A DNA stretch of 64,000 nt from an uncultured cyanobacterium (GTDB lineage Bacteria > Cyanobacteriota > Cyanobacteriia > Cyanobacteriales > Nostocaceae). This document shows, in pieces, positions 8,552 to 17,904 of this stretch. The stretch lies in contig CAINGU010000093.1 of NCBI GenBank assembly GCA_903848645.1, positions 1-64,000 on the forward strand. The letters run 5' to 3'. The notes below the pieces were generated by a model, which worked only from the letters and a program-made list of their open reading frames with translations, was not told the origin of the DNA and did no database searches. Position 1 is the first letter of the stretch. Each line of letters begins with the position of its first letter. The position numbers were made by a program, and so were the translations under genes.

Positions 8552-9259
8552 ATGCTACAAGATAAAGTTATTGTCATTGTCGGTGCGACTGGTGGTATTG
8601 GTGCAACCTTAACTCGTCAATTAGCCCCCACAGGTGCGAGATTGGTACTTGCAGCTAGAGACGGGGAAAATTTAGCAGCATTAGCAAATGAGTTATCAGC
8701 AGATGTCTTGACAGTTCCCACAGATATTACTCAACCTCAACAGGTAGACGCATTAATCCAAACGACAATAGCCCAGTTTGGGCAAATTGATGTCTTAGTA
8801 AATGCAGCCGGAGCAGGTCTTCTCAAGGCTTACAACAACATCGAACCGGCAGATTTAGAAAAAATGCTAGATTTGAACTTAAAAGGCTGTTTCTACACCA
8901 CTCAAGCCGCAGCTAAAGAGATGCAAAAACGTAAATCTGGTCATATTTGTAATGTTGTCGGTATTCTTGGTAAACATTCAATGCCCATGGCTGCGGCTTA
9001 TTCTGCTTCTAAATTTGGCGTTGTGGGTTTTAGTAAATGTATAGCAGAAGAACTAAAACGCTTTGGTGTAAAAATTACGCTTTTTTACTTTGGGGGCATA
9101 GATTCCCCTTTTTGGGATAAGGTAAATTTAAAAGTAGATCGCAATAAGATGCTGAGTTGTGAAACTGCGGCAAATGCTATTTTTTATGCTTTATCCGCTG
9201 AACCCCAAGCTATACCCATGGAAATTAATATTCAACCTGAGAGTCATTTATTTTTCTAG
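8552..9259 (+). CDS. Short-chain dehydrogenase/reductase, catalytic Ser replaced
   Basis: A 235-residue classical SDR with a Rossmann fold. The nucleotide-binding motif is GATGGIG (residues 11-17), the structural motif is NAAG (84-87), and the active site holds Y150 and K154 in YSASK. The Ser that normally sits 13 residues before the Tyr is G137 (NVVGILGK where NISSxxGK is usual). The Ser orients the substrate, so activity may be altered; binding or residual reductase roles remain possible. The substrate is unknown. The gene ends 48 bases before hppD on the same strand and may share its transcript. Confidence 0.85.
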   Translation: MLQDKVIVIVGATGGIGATLTRQLAPTGARLVLAARDGENLAALANELSADVLTVPTDITQPQQVDALIQTTIAQFGQIDVLVNAAGAGLLKAYNNIEPADLEKMLDLNLKGCFYTTQAAAKEMQKRKSGHICNVVGILGKHSMPMAAAYSASKFGVVGFSKCIAEELKRFGVKITLFYFGGIDSPFWDKVNLKVDRNKMLSCETAANAIFYALSAEPQAIPMEINIQPESHLFF

Positions 9260-9306
9260 TATGTAACAGATAAAAGTGATAGTAAATACTGGATTTAAAA
9301 TAAATT

Positions 9307-10368
9307 ATGCTGCAAATTGATCACGTTCACTTCTATGTCGAAGATGCCCAAAGGTGGCGAGATTGGTTTGTATATTGTCTGGGTTTCCAAGCAGTAAATG
9401 ATGGCATTTTTCCAAGTCTTTCTCATCATCAAAAATCATTACATACTTGTACAGAAGTTGTGAAAAGTGGATCTGTCTACTTTTTACTTTCTTCTCCCAT
9501 TTTACCGACTAGCCCTGTGGCTGAATTTTTGCGTCAACATCCTCCTGGTGTGGCTGACATAGCTTTTGCTGTTGATGATATAGAAACGTTGATAGTAAGG
9601 GCTATAAGCAATGGGGCAAAAATTCTCCAACCTGTTGAAGATGCTGGATTTTGTAAGTATGCTAAAATTGCTGCTTGGGGTAGTTTAAATCATACATTAA
9701 TTACTAGAAAAAAAGCAAAAATAGAAGATAGGGAAAATATTTCCCATCATGCTATTACGGCCATTGATCATCTAGTTTTGAATGTAGGAGTTGGTGAGTT
9801 AGAAACTACTGTTAATTGGTATCAAAAAATCTTTGATTTTCAACCTCAACAAACTTTTAATATTAAAACTGATCGTTCGGGTTTGCATAGTCAGGTCATG
9901 ATTTCTCCCCATGGAAATATTCAATTACCAATTAATGAACCAGCTTCACCTAGTTCGCAAATTCAGGAGTTTCTAGAGGTGAATCGAGGTGCAGGTATTC
10001 AACATATTGCTTTATTGATACCTGATCTTGTAGATGCAATTGCTCGATTTCGGGCTGCTGGTTTATCCTTTCTTTCTGTTCCCCAAAATTACTATTCTCA
10101 GCTACAACAAAGATATAAATTTCCCCTCTCACCTCAAGAATTAAAAGCCATATCTCACCAGGAAATTCTCGTAGACTGGCATGAAGATGCTCCTTTAGGA
10201 CAGTTATTATTACAAATCTTCAGCCAACCAATTTTCTCCGAACCAACTTTTTTCTTTGAATTTATTGAACGTCGTTCTCTAGCTCAAGGTTTTGGGGAAG
10301 GTAATTTTATGGCTTTATTTCAAGCTATTGAAAACGAACAAATGAAACGCGGTTTTGTTAGCAGTTAG
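9307..10368 (+). CDS. hppD: 4-hydroxyphenylpyruvate dioxygenase
   Basis: A non-heme Fe(II) dioxygenase of 353 residues that turns 4-hydroxyphenylpyruvate into homogentisate, the head-group precursor of tocopherol in cyanobacteria and part of tyrosine breakdown. Two vicinal-oxygen-chelate halves are seen (1-135 and 150-350). The iron ligands are H155 (DHLVLNV), H233 (GIQHIAL) and E318 (FFFEFIERR). Length and N-terminus (MLQIDHVHFYVEDAQRWRDW) fit cyanobacterial HPPD. It follows an SDR gene; whether they work together is unknown. Confidence 0.92.
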   Translation: MLQIDHVHFYVEDAQRWRDWFVYCLGFQAVNDGIFPSLSHHQKSLHTCTEVVKSGSVYFLLSSPILPTSPVAEFLRQHPPGVADIAFAVDDIETLIVRAISNGAKILQPVEDAGFCKYAKIAAWGSLNHTLITRKKAKIEDRENISHHAITAIDHLVLNVGVGELETTVNWYQKIFDFQPQQTFNIKTDRSGLHSQVMISPHGNIQLPINEPASPSSQIQEFLEVNRGAGIQHIALLIPDLVDAIARFRAAGLSFLSVPQNYYSQLQQRYKFPLSPQELKAISHQEILVDWHEDAPLGQLLLQIFSQPIFSEPTFFFEFIERRSLAQGFGEGNFMALFQAIENEQMKRGFVSS

Positions 10369-10383
10369 TAGATTTTGAATTGA

Positions 10384-10416
10384 ATATTTAAAATTCAAAA
10401 TCTAAAATCTAAAATT
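10384..10416. repeat. AAAATCT-type tandem repeat between convergent genes
   Basis: The gap between hppD and the SH3 gene holds AAAATTCAAAATCTAAAATC and a further partial unit. The same family occurs at 100-140 and inside nifJ. Confidence 0.55.
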
Positions 10417-10419
10417 TGG

Positions 10420-10893
10420 TCACTGAGAACGTTTAATATTACCTGATTTTACCCAGCCTTCTTTATCAGTATCAGCAATGCGAACTTTTTGCCATTTTTT
10501 ATCGGCGCTTTCTTCTAAAATAATTACTTTTTTATTACCCCCAACCCCACCTGTAGTAGGAGAATTTGTATCTGGTTCTCCTCTCAAACTTAGCCCTGCT
10601 GCCCAAGTAACAGTTCCTTCGTAAGCACCAGGTGGTAATGACTTGGGTGATTCTGTGGGAGTTGGAGTAGGGCTAGATGTGGGATTAGGAGTAGCTTGTT
10701 TTTTAGCTTGAGTTTTGGGACTGGGTTTAGGCTTTTTAGCTTGTTTAGAAGGATTATCATTAGGATACGTTGGCTTAGGAGGAGTTACAGCAGTACGATT
10801 GACAAAATAAAGCGCAACTGTCAAGCCAGTACCTAATAAAACTGCAAGGGCTAAAACAACACCAAGTATAAATTTAAGTAAGTTGGTAAACAT
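10420..10893 (-). CDS. Membrane-anchored SH3-domain protein
   Basis: A 157-residue protein: a single N-terminal membrane segment (about 5-30, FILGVVLALAVLLGTGLTVA), a Lys/Pro/Thr/Ser-rich linker (about 40-90), and a bacterial SH3-like domain (GLSLRGEPDTNSPTTGGV to WVKSGNIKRS) likely facing the periplasm and binding cell-wall or protein ligands. ATG at 10893 (MFTNLLKF) is chosen as start. The open frame extends 23 codons upstream, but those codons are only the translated GGGAACA tandem repeat (SLFPVPCSLFP), which should not be part of the protein. Confidence 0.7.
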   Translation of the reverse strand: MFTNLLKFILGVVLALAVLLGTGLTVALYFVNRTAVTPPKPTYPNDNPSKQAKKPKPSPKTQAKKQATPNPTSSPTPTPTESPKSLPPGAYEGTVTWAAGLSLRGEPDTNSPTTGGVGGNKKVIILEESADKKWQKVRIADTDKEGWVKSGNIKRSQ

Positions 10894-10955
10894 AGGGAAC
10901 AGGGAACAGGGAACAGGGAACAGGGAATAGGGAATAGGGAACAGAGAATAGAGAA
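10894..10955. repeat. GGGAACA heptamer tandem repeat
   Basis: About seven near-perfect AGGGAAC/AGGGAAT units lie directly against the start codon of the SH3 gene. The same unit is found near 56870-56890 and 59361-59418. The repeat is open in the SH3 frame and creates a false N-terminal extension. Confidence 0.85.
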
Positions 10956-10990
10956 GAAGCAAAAGTTTTTTAATTCTTAATTTTTAATTT

Positions 10991-12508
10991 TTAATTCTTC
11001 TCTTGACGTTGAATGCGATCGCTTAAAGGACTATATTTAGATGCTAGACGCGCCCTACCAGCGGCTGCCCATTCTTGGAGTTTTTGAATCTGCTCGACAG
11101 CAGTTCGCGCTAGGGGGATAATTTGACTAGCAGCTTCTAAAATATCATCAGTTGTAAAATCGCGGTTTTGACTAAAACCTATGTGCATGGCTTCAATTAA
11201 AGTTTGTTCAATTTCTGCACCGGAAAAATCGGGGGTTTCGTAAGCTAACCTCTCGATTTCATAGCTGTTCAAATTGTGGGGACGTAATCGGGATAAATGC
11301 ACATTAAAAATCGCTTTTCTTTCTTCTTGGCTAGGTAAACCGACAAAGAAAATTTCATCAAATCGCCCTTTTCTTAACATTTCCGGTGGTAGTGCTTGAA
11401 TATCATTAGCGGTAGCCACGACAAACACAGGAGAAGTTTTTTCCGCTAACCAATTAATAAAAGTCCCAAATACTCGACTAGTAGTTCCCGCATCACCTTT
11501 GCTACCTAAACCAGAAAAAGCCTTATCAATTTCATCAATCCAGAGTATACAGGGAGCGAGCGCTTCTGCTACTTGAATCATTTGCCGGGTGCGGGATTCC
11601 GACTCACCCACCAAACCCCCAAATAACCGCCCTACGTCTAAGCGTAACAGAGGTAAATGCCAATGGTGAGCGATCGCTTTTGCCGTTAAAGATTTACCAG
11701 TTCCCTGAATTCCCACCAACATTAACCCGCGAGGATGAGGTAAACCATATTGTCGCGCCCTTTCGCTAAAAGCACCACCGCGCCGAATTAACCAATCTTT
11801 TAAATTATCTAATCCACCAATATCAGTAATTTCCTCAGTGGCGGGGTAAAAATCAAGAATTTGGGTTTGGCGAATAGTTTGCCGCTTTTCTGCCAAAACT
11901 AAATCTACATCTTCCGGTTGTAATTGTCCATGAGTTGCGATTCCTCGCGCTAATACCCGGCGGATTCTTTCCATAGATAACCCCTGACAAGAACGCACCA
12001 AATCATCCAAAAACTTACCACCAGGGGGGTTTCCAGTTGCCTGTAATAACCGTTCTACCTCCATTTTGATTTCTGGGGCGTTAGGGAGGGGAAATTCAAC
12101 CACCGTCAGCACTTCCGTTAAATCATCAGGAATGGCGACGCGAGGGGATAATAAAACAATATTTTTCGGTTGTGACTTCAGCAGTCGGGCTAAATTCCGG
12201 AGTTTTCGAGAAATGGCCACATCATCCAAAAACCGATGATAATCCCGCAAAATCAACACCGCAGGGGCAGCAGCATTTAATTTTTCTATAAATTCTAAAG
12301 CCTGTAACGGGTTACGTTTACCAAACCCCACATCATTCGGACTGCCTTGATAACCGTCCACAAAATCCCAAGTATACACCGGACGATTACCTTGATTTAT
12401 CGCCTCTTCGCGAATCGCCGCTTCTACCCGTTCCTCCTCATAAGTGGGAATATAAATCAAAGGGTAACGGGCGCGGAGTAACAATTTAAACTCATCACGA
12501 AAATTCAT
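10991..12508 (-). CDS. ycf46: Ycf46-like AAA+ ATPase
   Basis: A 505-residue AAA+ ATPase of the chloroplast/cyanobacterial Ycf46 type. The N-terminal half (1-225) is the family-specific region ([20 protein letters not shown]). The ATPase core has Walker A GIQGTGKS, Walker [12 protein letters not shown], and the second-region-of-homology arginines ([14 protein letters not shown]). The Synechocystis homologue has been linked to inorganic carbon use; the role here is inferred. No partner gene is adjacent. The start [11 protein letters not shown] agrees with family members. Confidence 0.9.
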   Translation of the reverse strand: MNFRDEFKLLLRARYPLIYIPTYEEERVEAAIREEAINQGNRPVYTWDFVDGYQGSPNDVGFGKRNPLQALEFIEKLNAAAPAVLILRDYHRFLDDVAISRKLRNLARLLKSQPKNIVLLSPRVAIPDDLTEVLTVVEFPLPNAPEIKMEVERLLQATGNPPGGKFLDDLVRSCQGLSMERIRRVLARGIATHGQLQPEDVDLVLAEKRQTIRQTQILDFYPATEEITDIGGLDNLKDWLIRRGGAFSERARQYGLPHPRGLMLVGIQGTGKSLTAKAIAHHWHLPLLRLDVGRLFGGLVGESESRTRQMIQVAEALAPCILWIDEIDKAFSGLGSKGDAGTTSRVFGTFINWLAEKTSPVFVVATANDIQALPPEMLRKGRFDEIFFVGLPSQEERKAIFNVHLSRLRPHNLNSYEIERLAYETPDFSGAEIEQTLIEAMHIGFSQNRDFTTDDILEAASQIIPLARTAVEQIQKLQEWAAAGRARLASKYSPLSDRIQRQEKN

Positions 12509-12796
12509 AAAATTAATAGTTCTTAAATTTAGAAATTCAGGATCTTAAAAAAACTCTAATTCATAATAACTCAAGTTGTCATTCATCTAGTTGAGGCTGG
12601 TAATGGATAATAGGTAATTGGTGATAAAATTCCTATTTTCAATGCCAAAACCGCTACTTTTGAAATTAAAGACAAAAGTTTGTGATTGATTTACTTTTTT
12701 GGCCGATTACTTTGTCCTGGTGTTACAGACTCGATTGCGACATTGATGGTATTTTATATTTGCACAAACTCTTTTATCCCCATCCTCATCCAAACT

Positions 12797-13435
12797 ATGA
12801 CACTCAATTTATATTTACTGCGACATGGCGAAACTACTTTTAGTCAAACTGGTAATTTTTGCGGTGAAACTAATGCAGAATTAACAAAAGAAGGAATGCA
12901 AATGGCATCCAGTTTTGCTGATGTGTATAAAAAATTAAACTGGTCAGCGGTTTATGCTAGTCCGATGAAGCGGGCAATTGCCACTGCAAAGCCATTTTGT
13001 GATGCTACTGGGATGGAGATGCAGGTGCGGGAAGGACTCAGAGAAGGTAGTTATGGACAATGGGAAACCAAGAGTAAATCCTTTGTTCAAGAGAATTACG
13101 CAGAAAACTATGTTAACTGGTTAACAGAACCCGCTTGGAATGCACCCATTGGTGGAGAAACTGCGGTAGATATTGCTAACCGTTCTATGCCTGTAATTGC
13201 GGAAATTCAAGAAAAACATCCCCAAGGTAATGTTTTAGTAGTTTCCCATAAAGCTACGATTCGGATTATGCTTTGCAGTTTACTGGGAATTGATTTGGGA
13301 CGCTATCGTTATCGGGTAAATATTTTGGTCGCTTCGGTAAGTATGGTTAAATTTGACGTTAATGGTCCTTTATTAGAAATACTAGGCGACCGTCATCATA
13401 TACCTGATCATATTCGCTCTCGTCCAGGAACTTAA
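12797..13435 (+). CDS. Histidine phosphatase superfamily protein
   Basis: A 212-residue phosphatase/mutase-like protein. The phospho-histidine motif LRHGET has H10, and the second-half catalytic motif is VVSHKATIRIML. The family includes phosphoglycerate mutase-like and broad phosphomonoesterases; the substrate cannot be read from the sequence. ATG at 12797 is chosen because MTLNLYLLRHGE is the standard beginning; a longer frame from 12686 adds 37 residues with no family likeness. Its stop shares the TTAA tetranucleotide with the stop of the converging GH57 gene. Confidence 0.82.
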   Translation: MTLNLYLLRHGETTFSQTGNFCGETNAELTKEGMQMASSFADVYKKLNWSAVYASPMKRAIATAKPFCDATGMEMQVREGLREGSYGQWETKSKSFVQENYAENYVNWLTEPAWNAPIGGETAVDIANRSMPVIAEIQEKHPQGNVLVVSHKATIRIMLCSLLGIDLGRYRYRVNILVASVSMVKFDVNGPLLEILGDRHHIPDHIRSRPGT

Positions 13436-14919
13436 AGTAATTTCTCTCCCTGGCGGTAAATTTCCTGAGCGTAGTCTGTCCAAGTACCTTGTCCCCAATA
13501 ACGAAAACAGCTAGTTTGTAATAAGAGATTATGTAATAGCAGTTGGCGGTATTGACTGTCTTGAGTCAGATTTACACTGGATTGATCAGATAATAAATTG
13601 TCGAATTTCTCATGAAATAAATTGCTCAATTTGTACATGGGAGATAAAACATTTTCGTATCCTTGCACCCAACTAATATGATTTGTCCATGATGCCCCAT
13701 CAATCTGAAAGTTGGGGTGATTTTTTTTCAATTCTTGAATAGCATTTTCTACAGCATCTGGTTGATAATTATCTTCTGGAATTTGCGCCCAGATTTGATG
13801 TTGTCCACTTGCTTGACAGGTAGGAAAGTCTTCGGGTTGACAACCTGCTGCTGCTAATAATTCTAAATATTCTGTACCGCAAACACCCACAACACCAGTT
13901 TTACCTCCTCCATTTTCCACCATATCCCCCCAAGCTCGTTGAAAACCACCGGGAAATTCATTCATCATTACACCACCATTTTCACCATCACCTATTTGAC
14001 TAACTATGGGAGGGACGACAACATCACCTAATTTTTGTTTAGATAAAGTTTTTGCTTCATAGTATGGCTGCATTTGGGCGACTAATTTAGTGTCTGAACC
14101 TTGGGTTTTTATCAATGCAGTAATACTAATTTCTTCTCCTTGGGAATTGCGAGCTATTAACTGATGTGGTAAATGTTTATAATTTAAAGGCTGACCATTA
14201 ATTGTTTCTACAGTATGTTCTTGCACTAATAACCAACGATAACCACATTCTTTCAAGGCTTTGATAAATGCAAATAAGGTATCTGGATGGTTTGGTAAGT
14301 GCATTTCTGGAGGAGAAAATCCTTTGACTCTTGCTAATGCTTCCCAGCCAAAAATTGCGGCAAAATAATGTTGCCAAGCCATAATGTGTAGTTTAATATC
14401 TGCTATGGGTGTGGAAGGGATGACAGCATGACTCCACATACTCCCCAACCATTCTACATAGGGTTGGTAGGTAGGATTGCAAGTGATGCGTTTAAGATTA
14501 TCTAGAATATCACTTCTGCCCATTTGTTGCAGTCCCCATAAAAGATTACCAGAATAATCCAACATCACACGGGGATTACAACCTTGTGCAACTAATTCAG
14601 GAATAAAATCTCCCATGCGACTATAACAATTAGCAAAAGGGGCAGCATTGTGGTTATCTCCTTCTTGCTGATGGGTAAACATATATTGTAAATTGCTGAT
14701 CAATGAACCATTATTTCCCGCTGGGATAGTGGGTTGGTGCATATGTAGAGCGATCGCAAATACTGCATTAATATCTGTTAATTTAAGATTACTATTTGGT
14801 AAAAAAATAGGTTCATCATGGTTAACTACAGTCAACACTTCTTTTTCCCAACCGCAGATATTTGGCAAATCATCAATAATTGCTGGTAAATTGGGGAGAT
14901 TATCTGGTAATTTAAACAT
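13432..14919 (-). CDS. Glycoside hydrolase family 57 protein
   Basis: A 495-residue protein with the GH57 opening AIALHMHQPTIP, a central SMWSHAVIPSTP and HLPNHPDTLF, and QIGDGENGGVMMNEFPGGF, which contain His and Asp/Glu residues typical of this alpha-glucan-active family. The substrate is likely glycogen or another alpha-glucan, by family knowledge only. It lacks a signal peptide, so it is cytoplasmic. It converges on the histidine phosphatase gene and overlaps it by four bases at the stops. Confidence 0.8.
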   Translation of the reverse strand: MFKLPDNLPNLPAIIDDLPNICGWEKEVLTVVNHDEPIFLPNSNLKLTDINAVFAIALHMHQPTIPAGNNGSLISNLQYMFTHQQEGDNHNAAPFANCYSRMGDFIPELVAQGCNPRVMLDYSGNLLWGLQQMGRSDILDNLKRITCNPTYQPYVEWLGSMWSHAVIPSTPIADIKLHIMAWQHYFAAIFGWEALARVKGFSPPEMHLPNHPDTLFAFIKALKECGYRWLLVQEHTVETINGQPLNYKHLPHQLIARNSQGEEISITALIKTQGSDTKLVAQMQPYYEAKTLSKQKLGDVVVPPIVSQIGDGENGGVMMNEFPGGFQRAWGDMVENGGGKTGVVGVCGTEYLELLAAAGCQPEDFPTCQASGQHQIWAQIPEDNYQPDAVENAIQELKKNHPNFQIDGASWTNHISWVQGYENVLSPMYKLSNLFHEKFDNLLSDQSSVNLTQDSQYRQLLLHNLLLQTSCFRYWGQGTWTDYAQEIYRQGEKLL

Positions 14920-14942
14920 TTATATGCCTCAAAAATAATGTA

Positions 14943-15035
14943 CAACGACGCAACCAAGCCAGTCTGGCTATTCTCATCGGTGGAGTTCTTCCTGATGTTC
15001 CCATATTTGTGTTCTACTTTCTGATAACATCCTGA
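14943..15035 (+). pseudogene. Possible remnant of a membrane-protein gene
   Basis: A 30-codon open stretch reads QRRNQASLAILIGGVLPDVP and then IFVFYFLITS before TGA. It looks like an N-terminal membrane segment with an LPD motif, as in small integral-membrane hydrolase-like proteins, but the rest of such a gene is absent and no start codon with a ribosome site is in frame. The call rests on sequence character only. The remainder of the 350-base gap is AT-rich. Confidence 0.3.
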
Positions 15036-15137
15036 ATTATCATAATATTCCTTAATAAATTTTAATACTTATTGAGCTAATTTTATGCGACCATCTCATG
15101 GTACTATGGGAATAATGTTTGATTTCTAAAAATATAC

Positions 15138-15199
15138 GTAGGGTGTGTAAAGCCCTTGCGGGCATGGCTTCGCTTAGAGCGAAAACGTAACGCACCATT
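15138..15199. repeat. TAGGGTGTGT...GTAACGCACC dispersed repeat
   Basis: The sequence GTAGGGTGTGTAAAGCCCTT, a GCGGGC/GGCTTCGC middle, and GTAACGCACCA at the end have the form of a common cyanobacterial dispersed repeat with pairing ends (GTGTGT and ACGCAC). It lies 75 bases before the restriction-modification locus. Confidence 0.55.
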
Positions 15200-15273
15200 G
15201 TCTTCAAACTTTTCAAATATCATTGATGATTCCTACATATTAATGTCTGAACAATATTTAATAGAATTAAACT

Positions 15274-16482
15274 ATGAATCTAATTAACGAGGGTGTGCAA
15301 AAAGGTCTAATTAAATTTGATGACGAGAAAAAATATATAACTTATCTTCATCAGAATAAACAAAGAAATTATACTAATCCTGAAGAAAGAGTACAAGCAG
15401 AAACTTTTTTAAAATTAATTTTGGTTTATGGTTATTCCCCTGAGAGAATATTACAATTTGTCTCCGTCACAATGGGATCAAGCACTAAAGAAGCTGATAT
15501 TATCGTTTATAATGATGATCAAAAAGAATCTCCCCATATATTAGTTGAATGTAAAAAACAAGAAGTTTCTGAATTAGAATTTAAACAAGCAATTGATCAG
15601 GCTTTTAGTTATGCTGTAGCCGAAGGTGCTAAATATGTTTGGGTAACTTCCGGGATTAAAGATGAATATTTTGAAGTCCCCATTGAAAGACCAAAAGCCC
15701 GTATTTCTATCCCTGATATTCCTCAATTTGGTGTTACTGAATTAGCTAAATATAAATATGCTAAATCTGGAGGAGAAGTTAATGGACAAAGGTTATTTGA
15801 ATTAGAAGTTGTTACAGAAGATGATTTAACCAGAAGATTTAAACAAGCACATAATGCTCTTTGGGGTGGTGGTGAATTAAATCCTTCAACTGCTTTTGAC
15901 GAATTAGATAAATTGATTTTTTGTAAGATTTGGGATGAAAAAAAGCCTCGCAAACAAGGTGAGCCTTATGATTTTCAAATATTTAAAGAAGACAAAGAAG
16001 AAAAAACTGATGAATATTTAATAGAACGAATTAAATCTCTTTATGATGAAGGTAGAAAAAAAGACCCAGAAGTTTTTAAAGATGATATTCGTTTAAGTCC
16101 TGAAAAATTGCGTACCGTTGTTGGTTATTTAGAAGGAATTAATTTAGGAGATACAGACTTAGACAGTAAAGGACGAGCATTTGAGACTTTTATGGGTTCG
16201 TTTTTTAGGGGAGATTTTGGACAATTCTTTACTCCTAGAAATATTGTTAAATTCATTGTTGATGTTTTACCCATAACCAATGATTCCTTAGTTTTAGATA
16301 CCTCCTGCGGTAGTGGTGGTTTCTTACTTCATGCTTTAGATAAAATCAGACAACAAGGTAAGGAATATTATCCAGAAAATTCTATTGAACATTATAAATA
16401 TTGGCATGATTTCGCAGAGAAAAATCTGTTTGGGATTGAAATTAATGAACGATTCAAAAGGAAAAACCATAAAATTATCTAA
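15274..16482 (+). pseudogene. Truncated type I methylase subunit HsdM with HsdR-N-like domain
   Basis: A 402-residue product. Residues about 35-150 look like a PD-(D/E)XK restriction N-domain (ADIIVYND, then HILVECKK). Residues about 165-300 are the helical N-terminal part of type I methylases, and the Rossmann methylase domain begins with PRNIVKFIVDVL and the SAM-binding motif DTSCGSGGF (from residue 342). It then stops after NLFGIEIN: the catalytic NPPF motif and all that normally follows are missing. The final residues read into the start of hsdS in another frame. The truncated protein should have no methylase activity. A separate hsdR gene is not seen. Confidence 0.75.
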
Positions 16483-17740
16483 AGTTTGTACAAAAATTAC
16501 AGATGGAACACATTTTACTCCAATTTATACTGACAAAGGTGTAATATTTTTAAGTGTGAAAAATGTAAGAAAAAATAGAGTATTTTTTGATGATACAAAA
16601 TTCATTTCTGAACAAGAACATAAAAAATTGGTCAAAAGATGTAATCCAATATCAGGGGACATTCTTTTAACAAAAGTCGGTAATACATATGGTTTAGCTG
16701 CTGTAATTCCAGATAACTCTCCAGAATTTAGTATATTTGTTAGTCTAGCTTTACTAAAAATTAATAAATCAAAAATTAATTCATATTTTGTTATGTATTT
16801 TCTAAATTCTCAATTTGGAAAAATACAAATGGATAGATTTATCAAAGGAATTGGACAACCTGATCTTCATCTTGAAGATATAGCTAATATTAAAATACCT
16901 TTATTATCTTTTGATGAGCAAGAAATTATTATTAATAAAATGGATAATGCTTATAATTCTAAAAAACAAAAAGAAGCAGAAGCACAAAGATTACTAGATA
17001 GTATTGATGATTATTTATTAAGAGAATTAGGGATTGAATTACCTCAACCATCACAGAATACTGTGAGTGATCGCATTTTTTACCGTAAATTAAGCGATAT
17101 TTCAGGAGGGAGATTTGATGCAGGAGTTCATCACAAAAAACTATCACTTCAAACTGAACTGCATCCTATGGTTCAATTTAAGAATCACGTATTAATTAAT
17201 CCATTAACAATATTTAGTCAATATAAATTAAGTAATGAAGTATCTTTTATTCCAATGGAAAATATTTCAGAAATTTTTGCAGAAGCTAATACATCTACAA
17301 TTAGAATTGTCAGCGAATCTAAAGGATATACTAAATTTTTAGAAGATGATCTTATTTGGGCAAAGATAACTCCTTGTATGGAAAATGGAAAATCTGCTGT
17401 TGTTACAGAACTAAAAAATAATATTGGCTTTGGATCAACAGAATATCATGTTTTCAGAGCGAAAATAGGTACTAATATTAGATATATTCATGCTTTATTA
17501 AGATTGAAAATTTTAAGAAATTATGCAACTTTATATTTTTCAGGGTCAGCAGGACACCAAAGAGTATCAGATCAATTTTTTAAAAGTTTATTAATTCCAT
17601 TACCCCCAATTGAAAAACAAAATGAAATAGCCGAACATATCACACAAATCAGAGAACAAGCCAAACAACTAAAAGAAGAAGCAAAAAGAGAATTAGAACA
17701 AGCAAAGATAGAAGTAGAAAAGATAATATTAGGAGAGTAG
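16445..17740 (+). CDS. hsdS: Type I restriction specificity subunit HsdS
   Basis: A 431-residue HsdS. Two target-recognition halves are seen: about 8-140 (ITDGTHFTPIYTDKGVIFLS; GQPDLHLEDIANIKIPL) and about 220-395 (GSAGHQRVSDQFFKSLLIPLP), each followed by a coiled-coil spacer (NKMDNAYNSKKQKEAEAQRL and the C-terminal Glu/Lys/Gln-rich helix). ATG at 16445 is chosen as start; it overlaps the hsdM frame by 38 bases because a deletion has joined the two genes. The two halves should specify a bipartite DNA target. Without an intact methylase or nuclease nearby, the subunit can only act with partners encoded elsewhere. Confidence 0.85.
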   Translation: MNDSKGKTIKLSKVCTKITDGTHFTPIYTDKGVIFLSVKNVRKNRVFFDDTKFISEQEHKKLVKRCNPISGDILLTKVGNTYGLAAVIPDNSPEFSIFVSLALLKINKSKINSYFVMYFLNSQFGKIQMDRFIKGIGQPDLHLEDIANIKIPLLSFDEQEIIINKMDNAYNSKKQKEAEAQRLLDSIDDYLLRELGIELPQPSQNTVSDRIFYRKLSDISGGRFDAGVHHKKLSLQTELHPMVQFKNHVLINPLTIFSQYKLSNEVSFIPMENISEIFAEANTSTIRIVSESKGYTKFLEDDLIWAKITPCMENGKSAVVTELKNNIGFGSTEYHVFRAKIGTNIRYIHALLRLKILRNYATLYFSGSAGHQRVSDQFFKSLLIPLPPIEKQNEIAEHITQIREQAKQLKEEAKRELEQAKIEVEKIILGE

Positions 17741-17904
17741 CTGTTCCATGATATAAGATAATTCGTGATAATATCCATATTTTAATCCTGTTCATCCTTT
17801 AATCCTGGACATCCTGATTCAGACAATTAAAAAAATTTCTTTCCCGTGATATAATTACAAAAACTTAAATCAATATTGTACTATTCCAACAATAAAAAAA
17901 CTCT

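Noticed and set aside
10894-10962. Longer SH3 protein beginning MLLLYSLFPIPYSLFP
   Set aside because: These residues are a translation of the GGGAACA tandem repeat.
13432-13435. Two stop codons sharing TTAA between converging genes
   Set aside because: Neat, but AT-rich stops at converging genes often overlap; no functional meaning is implied.
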